Source: Comamonadaceae bacterium
Lineage (GTDB): Bacteria; Pseudomonadota; Gammaproteobacteria; Burkholderiales; Burkholderiaceae_C
Direction of reading: 5' to 3'
DNA: 5,129 nucleotides
Assembly (NCBI GenBank): GCA_947451445.1
Contig: CANFZJ010000246.1
Span: forward strand, 1 to 5,129
Part shown: positions 1 through 5,129 of the stretch, one piece after another
How positions within the stretch are numbered: the first letter of the stretch is position 1
How the letters are laid out: every line of letters begins with the position of its first letter
Program-made: the position numbers and the translations under genes
The notes under the pieces: model-generated
Database searches by the model: none
The model's input: the letters and a program-made list of their open reading frames with translations, nothing else
What the model was told of the DNA's origin: nothing

Positions 1-1489
1 CAACGCCCACGCTGCGCAAGTGATGACGGAAATGCTGGCCTCTATCGGCTTTCGTGTCGATACCGTGCACTCGGGCCCGGCGGCCATACGGGCGGTGCGC
101 GACGCCGCCAACGGCGCGCAAGACTTTGACGTGGTGATGATGGACTGGCAAATGCCTGGCATGGACGGGCTGGATGCCGCCCGGCAAATCAACGCGCTGG
201 GCCTGCCCCAGACCCCGCAGCAAATCATGGTGACCGCGTTTGGCCGCGAAGAAGTAGTGCAGGGCGCAGCCATTGCGGGCATGCAAGAGGTGCTGCTCAA
301 GCCCGTCAACGCGTCGGTGCTGTTTGACACCATGATGCGGGTGGTGGGCCAGTCGCTGGACGATGGCAGCCTGTCGGCTCTGCCCGTGCCCGACGCCACC
401 ATCGTCCTGCTGCAGCAGGTGCTGGGGGCCCGCATTTTGCTGGTGGAAGACAACGAGCTGAACCAGCAGGTCGCCACCGAACTGCTACAAGACGCCGGTT
501 TTGCCGTCGATGTGGCTGAAAACGGCCTGCTGTCCCTGGCCATGGTGGAGCAAACGGCCTACGACATCGTGCTGATGGACATGCAAATGCCGGTCATGGA
601 CGGGGTGACGGCCACCCAGGAAATCCGCCGCCGCCCCCAACACGCCGCGCTGCCCATCGTCGCCATGACCGCCAACGCCATGCAGGCCGACCGCGACCGC
701 TGCCTGGCTGCGGGCATGAACGGCTTCATCACCAAGCCCATCGAGCCCGAGGACCTGTGGGATGCGCTGGCCCGGTTCATTCGTCCCCGCGATGGCCTGG
801 GCGTGGCGGTGGCCCACACCGTGCCGATGGAGGTGGCGCGGCCCTTTCCCCAGACAGCACCAGCCGACGGCCTGGCGGATGCGGAGGAAGAACCGCTGCC
901 CACCGGTATTGCCGGGTTGGACGTGGCCGTTGGTTTGCGGCGCGCGGGCGGTAAACACAGCCTCTACCTGCGCCTGCTGCGCCGCTTCACCGCCACCCAG
1001 GCCCTCACTGTGCAGAACATCCGCGCCGCCCTGGACCGCAGCGACACCGAATTGGCTGTGCGCCTGGCACACACCTTGAAGGGGCTGGCGGGCAATATCG
1101 GCGCCGCGCCGCTGCAAGCGGCGGCGGCCCCACTGGAGTCCGCCATTCAAGATGCCCAGGACCAGACGCTCCTGGAGCCCTTGATGGCACATGCCGAGGT
1201 GGTGCTGGCTCCGCTGGTACAGGCTTTGCAACAGGCTTTGCCCGACCGGCGCAGCGAACCTGCCAACGCCCCAGCGCTGGACCCCACCAAACTGCGGGCC
1301 GCGCTGGACACCCTGAGCGAGTTGCTGGCCCATGAAGACGGCGATGCGCTGGACTACTGGAACGAGAACAGCCCTCTGCTGCGCCAGGGCCTGGGGGCGG
1401 CCTATGACAGCCTGTGTACGGCAGTCAACAACTTTGAGTTTGACGAAGCCCGGGCGTTGATCCGCACAACCATGGCTCTCCATGTTTAA
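1..1489 (+). CDS. Hybrid sensor histidine kinase/response regulator, C-terminal part (REC-REC-HPt), 5' truncated
   Basis: This is the relay half of a membrane or cytoplasmic hybrid histidine kinase that passes phosphate His-Asp-His-Asp. Base 1 is the third base of a codon, and the frame opens with N-A-H-A-A-Q, which fits the DN that begins a receiver domain, so the gene starts upstream; the GTG at 20 and ATG at 23 are internal codons. Receiver 1 has its phosphoacceptor Asp at 143-145 (MMDWQMPGMDG), the switch Thr at 233-235 and the Lys of LLKPV at 299-301. Receiver 2 starts near 431 (RILLVEDNELNQQ), with the acidic pair at 446-451, phosphoacceptor Asp at 578-580 (LMDMQMPVMDG), Thr at 668-670 and Lys at 734-736 (ITKPIEP). 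An HPt domain covers about 905-1240, with its phosphorylatable His at 1070-1072 in AHTLKGLAGNIGA. A helical tail (about 1270-1486) resembles tails often seen after HPt domains in such kinases. All key residues look intact. The sensor input and downstream target cannot be seen. It ends in TAA at 1487. Confidence 0.95.
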   Translation, partial: NAHAAQVMTEMLASIGFRVDTVHSGPAAIRAVRDAANGAQDFDVVMMDWQMPGMDGLDAARQINALGLPQTPQQIMVTAFGREEVVQGAAIAGMQEVLLKPVNASVLFDTMMRVVGQSLDDGSLSALPVPDATIVLLQQVLGARILLVEDNELNQQVATELLQDAGFAVDVAENGLLSLAMVEQTAYDIVLMDMQMPVMDGVTATQEIRRRPQHAALPIVAMTANAMQADRDRCLAAGMNGFITKPIEPEDLWDALARFIRPRDGLGVAVAHTVPMEVARPFPQTAPADGLADAEEEPLPTGIAGLDVAVGLRRAGGKHSLYLRLLRRFTATQALTVQNIRAALDRSDTELAVRLAHTLKGLAGNIGAAPLQAAAAPLESAIQDAQDQTLLEPLMAHAEVVLAPLVQALQQALPDRRSEPANAPALDPTKLRAALDTLSELLAHEDGDALDYWNENSPLLRQGLGAAYDSLCTAVNNFEFDEARALIRTTMALHV

Positions 1490-1496
1490 AACGTTC

Positions 1497-1517
1497 CAGA
1501 CCCGCCCAACGGGTTTG
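1497..1517 (+). terminator. Candidate intrinsic terminator after the histidine kinase gene
   Basis: Seven bases after the kinase stop codon, an inverted repeat can form an 8-bp stem (CCAGACCCG-type arm 1497-1504 with CGGGTTTG 1510-1517, one G-U pair) around the loop CCCAA. The GC core is ACCCG/CGGGT. The T-run is short (three T) and lies inside the stem rather than after it, so it is a weak match to a canonical Rho-independent terminator. Position and shape favour a transcript end here, which would separate the kinase from the next gene. Confidence 0.45.
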
Positions 1518-1542
1518 CAAATAGAGTGGCCTGTTTTATAAG
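1515..1542 (+). promoter_or_regulatory. Candidate sigma70-type promoter for the patatin-like gene
   Basis: TTGCAA at 1515-1520 (4 of 6 matches to TTGACA) is followed after 16 bases by TATAAG at 1537-1542 (5 of 6 matches to TATAAT). Transcription would begin near 1549 and leave a leader of about 140 bases before the ATG at 1688. It lies in the AT-richest part of the gap, directly after the candidate terminator, whose last three bases it shares. The match is by eye only; AT-rich gaps often give such hits by chance. Confidence 0.35.
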
Positions 1543-1552
1543 AAAAATAGGC
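1529..1552. repeat. Inverted repeat (9-bp hairpin) in the intergenic region
   Basis: GCCTGTTTT at 1529-1537 pairs with AAAATAGGC at 1544-1552 (one G-T/G-U wobble), with a 6-base loop ATAAGA. No T-run follows on the plus strand, so it is not an obvious terminator. The loop overlaps the candidate -10 box at 1537-1542. It could be an operator-like dyad for a regulator, a second weak transcription end, or chance in AT-rich sequence. Confidence 0.4.
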
Positions 1553-1577
1553 AGTTGGCGCATACCGTACCTGCAGT

Positions 1578-1606
1578 GATGGCTATTAAATGTGTAGCGT
1601 TTGCGC
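1578..1606. repeat. Possible remnant of a dispersed Comamonadaceae-type intergenic repeat
   Basis: The stretch contains GGCTATTAAATGTGTAGC followed by GTTTGCGC. It has the short dyad GCTA (1582-1585) / TAGC (1595-1598) and then a TTGCGC block. From memory, many Comamonadaceae genomes carry intergenic copies of the type GCTAT-n-TAGCTGCTTGCGC, and this resembles one arm of such an element without a clear second arm. Recognition is from memory, so the call is tentative. Confidence 0.25.
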
Positions 1607-1677
1607 GGTGCTGTTCTTCCTGCAAAAGATGGATGCACAGAGCGGCAGATGGTTTCAGAATGGGGCACTACCACCGT

Positions 1678-1682
1678 GGAGG
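1678..1682 (+). promoter_or_regulatory. Ribosome binding site GGAGG deciding the start of the patatin-like gene
   Basis: GGAGG lies 5 bases before the ATG at 1688 and is a near-perfect Shine-Dalgarno sequence. The same frame is open back to a TAG at 1595 and has other possible starts: TTG 1601, ATG 1649 (13 residues longer) and GTG 1676 (4 residues longer, overlapping the GGAGG). None of them shows a comparable site, so 1688 is preferred. Confidence 0.75.
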
Positions 1683-1687
1683 CCGCC

Positions 1688-4600
1688 ATGCCTGCCGATC
1701 CCCAACCAGACCCCCCCCTTACCCCGTCGGACGCACTGCATAAAGCTGCGCGGCAGGCCTTGCTGCAGCACCTGGCCGACGAGGTGGCCATGCTGCAAAC
1801 CCGCCGCCAGCAGGTGCTGGCCGATGCCGGTGCAACCCACCCGGCCCAGCACCGCGAGCTGAAGCTGCCCCGCGTGGGCCTGGCTTTGTCGGGCGGCGGG
1901 GTCCGCAGTGCCACCTTTGCCCTGGGCCTGCTGCGGGGCCTGGCCACCAACCGCACGCAAAGCCCCACGGCTGCGGCCGGTCTGGCCAGCGAGGGCCTGC
2001 TGGGGCGGGTGGACTACCTGTCTACCGTGTCCGGCGGCGGCTATATCGGGGCTATGTTGGGCCGCTTGGTAGCCACCCACGGCCTGCAAAAGGCGCAACA
2101 GCTGCTGCGCGACAGCACCTCGCCCGTGTTGCACTGGCTGCGCCGCAATGGCCGTTACCTGAATCCGGCGGGTTCGCGCGACACCGGCATTGCCGTGGCC
2201 ACCTATGTGCGCACCTGGTTGGCCATCCACATGGAATTCATGTTCGCCTGTGCCATTTTGGGCTTGCTGGTGGTGACCCCTCATCTGCTGCAGCACCGCT
2301 TGCGCTGGTTGAGCGCCTGGGAACCCTGGGGCACGCCCTGGTGGGTGCTGGCGCTGGCTACGCTGATGGCCACCGCGCCCGGTTTGATTGCCGGGTACTG
2401 GGCGGCTCGGGACGCGGTGGGCGGGGCGGCGGCCGCACGGCGGCCCGGCCTGCGCGAAATGGCCTTTTTGTCGATGGCCGCACTGTGCACCCTGCTGCTG
2501 GGGGCCGAGCTGGCCGCCGTAGGCGTGGCGCAATCGGTGCGTAGCGGGCCGGGCTGGTTGAACCTGGCGACGCTGGCAGGGTTGTCCATCACCCTGGGAC
2601 AGCTGGGGGTGATGGTCTGGCTGTGGTGGTCGGGTAAATCGCATTCCTTGCTGGTCGCCGAGATTCGCAACTATCTCACCGAGGCATTGCGCCTGGTATT
2701 TACTGTCGTATTGGGCTTTCTGGCACTGGGTGCGCTGGACTGGCTGAGCTGGTGGGCGCTGGACGCCTTGCCCAGTCTGGGCGACAACCCGTGGCTGCTG
2801 GGCGGCGTGGGGGTGGGCGGTGGGGTGCTGTTGGTGCTGCGCAACCTGGTACAGCCGTTGCAGCAAATGGCGGCAGAAACCACCAAGCACGGCGGCGACT
2901 GGATACCGCGTCTGGCCAACATAGGCAGCCAGCTGGCCTTTGTGCTGTTGGCGATGGGCTGGATTGTGGTGCTGCAGTGGTTTGTGTTTGACCCCAACAC
3001 CTTCGTGGCGTTCAACGGCGTACCGGCCACCTGGCGCGCGCTGATGTTGCTTTTGGCCTGGTTTTTGTGGGTCGCGCTGACGGCGGGCAACAGCCAAATG
3101 GCCAACACCTCGTCGCTGCACAGCTTTTACCGTGCGCGGCTCACGCGGGCTTATCTGGCGGTGGGTAACAAACTACGCAACCTGGACTCTGCAGGCCCCA
3201 ACGCCGACGTGACCTCGGTGGTCAAGGGCGACGACCTGGACCTGAGTGCATACCAGCCCGAGACCAAGGGCGGCCCCATCCATCTGGTCAACACCTGCCT
3301 GAACCAAACCCGCGACGACCGCAGCAACCTGTACAACGCCGACCGCAAAGGCACAGCGCTGACCGCCAGCGCGCGTGGCTACGAGGTAGGCGCCGACGAA
3401 TTTGTGCCGCCCAAGGACCCTACCGACATGGGCACGCTGGGCCGCTGGGCCGCCGTGTCGGGCGCAGCCGCCTCGCCAGGCGCAGGGGCCTACACCTCGC
3501 GCGGACTGGCTTTGCTGCTGTACCTGCTGGGGGTGCGCCTGGGCTACTGGATGGAGGCCCCCCAGCAGTGGGTGCAGCTGATGTGGGCCAGCGCCATGGG
3601 CTGGCGCTGGCTGCCCAAACCGCTGATGCTGGCCAGCGAGGCATCGGCCACGTTCTACGGCATGGAGCGGCCCTGGTGGTATTTGTCCGACGGCGGGCAT
3701 TTTGAGAATACCGGCGTCTACGCGCTGCTCAAACGCCAGCTGGACTTCATCATCCTGTCCGACGCCAGCTGTGACGCCGATTACGAATTCGGCGATCTGG
3801 AGAACCTGGTCCGCAAGGCGCGCATCGACTTTGGGGCCGAGATCGACTTTTACAGCCATGACGAAGCCATCCGCGTGCTGGGCCAGGGCAACCGCGAAAT
3901 CACCGTGCTGTCGCCTGAAGACATGGCCGACAACCATTCCTGCCGGGGCGTGCTGTTGGCGCGCATTCGCTACCGTGAACGCACGGAGCCTGGTGGCATG
4001 GTGCTGCGGCCCGAGGGCACGCTGCTGGTGGTCAAGCCCAATATGCACGACGCGCTGGACGTGGACCTGCTGGCCTACGCCCACAAACACACCGGTTTTC
4101 CGCACGAATCCACGGCCGACCAGTCGTTTGACGAAGCCCAATGGGAAAGCTACCACCGCCTGGGCGAAGACTTTGGCCGCGCCCTGACCGACGACTGGCT
4201 GGGCCTGCTGCCCGGCTGGCGCAGCCGGGCGCACCACAGCATGGCGGTCGCAGCGCGCCTGAGCGGCATCAAAACCGCTGCCGCTGAGGCCAAGACCGAA
4301 CCCCTGTGGCGGCGCGGCGTGCGGGCCGGGGCGATTGGCACCACGCTGGGCCTGGGCGCATCGGGCACGCTGGTGTTGTCGCTGTGGCAGGTGCAAGACC
4401 AGGTGCAGCGGCAAAGCCACGACCTGCAGACCGAGACGCGCCAACTACTGGTCAAAGCGTCCGAAGGCCTGGGCACGTTGGACGGTGCCTGCCCCAAGCT
4501 GCCCGAACATGTGCTGACCCCCATTTTGGATTTGCTGCAGCGGCGCAACAGCCCCGCCATGCGCCCGCTGGACGCCAAAGGCGTAGACCGCCTGGTGCAG

Positions 4601-5129
4601 CAAATTGGCGAAGCCTGCAAAAAACCCGACCTGTTGATTGCGGATGACGCCCAGTCACAAACCTGCAAGGCCAGCTACCAGCGTATGCACGACAACCTGT
4701 GCGTCGAGGTCAACCGCCCACTGGGTGACGCGTCCGCCATCAACTACTGGCTGCCCCGCGACACGCCAGAGCAGCAAGCGCTGGACAGCCGCAAAAAATG
4801 GCAAGAGTTCGCCGGTTATTGGGACGCCTTGGGTGTCTTGGCGTTGCGCCGGTCGGACTCGGCGGTGGTGGGCTTGTTTCCGGTCAATACACCGCCGCCC
4901 ACCGAGCCCCTGCCCCAGCCGGATATACCGACCACTGTGCCCAGTTTTGCCAGCCTGTCTGCCGCCTGCGCGCGCACCACCGGTAAAACCATGGTCTACA
5001 CCCAGGTGTACGACCCCGCGTCGCTGCTGGCGGCCAACGTTTTGCGCGAACGCATCCGCCTGGTGGCCTATGCACCTGCAGGGGCGGCCGTGCTGGTAGC
5101 TCCGGTGGAAAACGTGGTGCGCAGCGCCG
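1688..5129 (+). CDS. Large membrane-bound patatin-like phospholipase family protein, 3' truncated
   Basis: This is a predicted serine acyl hydrolase acting on membrane lipids with the patatin Ser-Asp dyad. The frame is open from the start to the right edge (1147 full codons, no stop), so the C-terminus is missing. After a proline-rich start and a helical stretch (about residues 17-45) come the oxyanion loop SGGGVR (68-73) and the nucleophile elbow STVSGGGY with S115. About eight hydrophobic segments follow (about 184-201, 218-237, 258-281, 291-314, 334-350, 369-384, 409-434, 450-467). The rest of the core then carries SLHSFYRARLTRAYL (476-490), PIHLVNTCLN (530-539), SGAAASPGAGAY (591-602) and the catalytic DGGHFENTG (D668). 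A ninth segment (881-899) leads to a region with five Cys and a final YTQVYD...VENVV stretch (1104-1144). The start is set by GGAGG at 1678. Family assignment is firm; substrate and role are unknown. Patatins also serve as immune effectors, but no partner genes are visible here. Confidence 0.93.
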   Translation, partial: MPADPQPDPPLTPSDALHKAARQALLQHLADEVAMLQTRRQQVLADAGATHPAQHRELKLPRVGLALSGGGVRSATFALGLLRGLATNRTQSPTAAAGLASEGLLGRVDYLSTVSGGGYIGAMLGRLVATHGLQKAQQLLRDSTSPVLHWLRRNGRYLNPAGSRDTGIAVATYVRTWLAIHMEFMFACAILGLLVVTPHLLQHRLRWLSAWEPWGTPWWVLALATLMATAPGLIAGYWAARDAVGGAAAARRPGLREMAFLSMAALCTLLLGAELAAVGVAQSVRSGPGWLNLATLAGLSITLGQLGVMVWLWWSGKSHSLLVAEIRNYLTEALRLVFTVVLGFLALGALDWLSWWALDALPSLGDNPWLLGGVGVGGGVLLVLRNLVQPLQQMAAETTKHGGDWIPRLANIGSQLAFVLLAMGWIVVLQWFVFDPNTFVAFNGVPATWRALMLLLAWFLWVALTAGNSQMANTSSLHSFYRARLTRAYLAVGNKLRNLDSAGPNADVTSVVKGDDLDLSAYQPETKGGPIHLVNTCLNQTRDDRSNLYNADRKGTALTASARGYEVGADEFVPPKDPTDMGTLGRWAAVSGAAASPGAGAYTSRGLALLLYLLGVRLGYWMEAPQQWVQLMWASAMGWRWLPKPLMLASEASATFYGMERPWWYLSDGGHFENTGVYALLKRQLDFIILSDASCDADYEFGDLENLVRKARIDFGAEIDFYSHDEAIRVLGQGNREITVLSPEDMADNHSCRGVLLARIRYRERTEPGGMVLRPEGTLLVVKPNMHDALDVDLLAYAHKHTGFPHESTADQSFDEAQWESYHRLGEDFGRALTDDWLGLLPGWRSRAHHSMAVAARLSGIKTAAAEAKTEPLWRRGVRAGAIGTTLGLGASGTLVLSLWQVQDQVQRQSHDLQTETRQLLVKASEGLGTLDGACPKLPEHVLTPILDLLQRRNSPAMRPLDAKGVDRLVQQIGEACKKPDLLIADDAQSQTCKASYQRMHDNLCVEVNRPLGDASAINYWLPRDTPEQQALDSRKKWQEFAGYWDALGVLALRRSDSAVVGLFPVNTPPPTEPLPQPDIPTTVPSFASLSAACARTTGKTMVYTQVYDPASLLAANVLRERIRLVAYAPAGAAVLVAPVENVVRSA
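1711..1718 (+). repeat. C8 homopolymer near the start of the patatin-like gene
   Basis: Eight consecutive C cover part of codons 8-11 (Asp-Pro-Pro-Leu). Loss of one C would shift translation into a frame that stops at 1860-1862; gain of one C would shift it into a frame that stops at 1741-1743. Either change abolishes the enzyme. Such a tract is a site for slipped-strand change or for sequencing error; the sequence as given keeps the long frame intact. Confidence 0.8.

Noticed and set aside
1220..1240. Direct repeat CAGGCTTTG twice, 12 bases apart, in the kinase gene
   Set aside because: It encodes an in-frame Q-A-L-Q/Q-A-L-P helix repeat; a simple local duplication within coding sequence.
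485..1483. Long open frame on the minus strand (332 codons) opposite the histidine kinase
   Set aside because: It is a shadow of the receiver and HPt domains on the plus strand, whose phosphorylation residues are all intact; no motif of its own.
1555..1862. Short plus-strand frames crossing the intergenic gap and the start of the patatin-like gene
   Set aside because: They overlap the better supported start at 1688, have no clear Shine-Dalgarno sequence and give peptides without recognisable features.
1655..3121. Long open frame on the minus strand (488 codons) opposite the patatin-like gene
   Set aside because: The translation is low in complexity, rich in Gln, Gly, Arg, Ala and His, with no recognisable domain. 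It lies opposite a gene with clear patatin motifs, and GC-biased third positions remove stops on the opposite strand.
3702..4187. Plus-strand open frame of 161 codons inside the patatin-like gene
   Set aside because: It is a different frame of the coding sequence, rich in Thr, Arg, Ala and Trp, with no ribosome binding site noted and no family resemblance.
3173..4444. Long open frame on the minus strand (423 codons) opposite the second half of the patatin-like gene
   Set aside because: Same reason: Gln/Ala/Gly/His-rich composition without domains, opposite a strongly coding strand that carries DGGHFEN.
1..5129. An anti-phage defence system with the patatin as lipase effector (as in CBASS CapV)
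   Set aside because: No nucleotide cyclase, sensor or other defence gene is visible, and the membrane-inserted architecture differs from soluble CapV-type effectors. The flanking sequence would be needed to reconsider.
1..5129. The hybrid kinase directly controlling the phospholipase gene
   Set aside because: The two are only adjacent; no response-regulator DNA-binding domain or known operator is in the window, and the gap suggests separate transcripts.

Overview
The window is GC-rich, gene-dense bacterial DNA with strongly G/C-biased third codon positions. Codon use, the style of the encoded proteins and one intergenic sequence suggest a beta-proteobacterium, probably a member of the Burkholderiales close to the Comamonadaceae. 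That placement is inference; no marker gene is present. Both supported genes are on the plus strand, and both are cut by the window edges.

Region 1 (1-1489) is the 3' part of a hybrid sensor histidine kinase gene. It encodes a receiver domain, a second receiver domain, a histidine phosphotransfer (HPt) domain and a helical tail, so it holds the relay half of a multistep phosphorelay. The sensor, dimerisation and ATP-binding parts lie upstream of the window.

Region 2 (1490-1687) is a 198-base, more AT-rich intergenic gap. It holds a terminator-like hairpin just after the kinase stop, a sigma70-like promoter candidate whose -10 box sits in a second hairpin, a possible remnant of a dispersed Comamonadaceae-type repeat, and a clear GGAGG ribosome binding site.

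Region 3 (1688-5129, open at the right edge) is one very large gene for a membrane-bound patatin-like phospholipase or lipid acyl hydrolase of more than 1147 residues. The catalytic serine (S115) and catalytic aspartate (D668) are about 550 residues apart, separated by a block of about eight predicted membrane helices. After the catalytic core comes a ninth predicted helix and a cysteine-containing C-terminal region, probably outside the cytoplasm. The last visible stretch looks like the start of a small alpha/beta domain. This gene is the most interesting item: the fold is known, but this membrane-inserted architecture is, to my knowledge, functionally uncharacterised.

The two genes point the same way, but the gap with its terminator and promoter candidates suggests separate transcription. 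Nothing in the sequence shows that the kinase controls the phospholipase. I see no tRNA, rRNA, CRISPR array, insertion sequence or phage feature.
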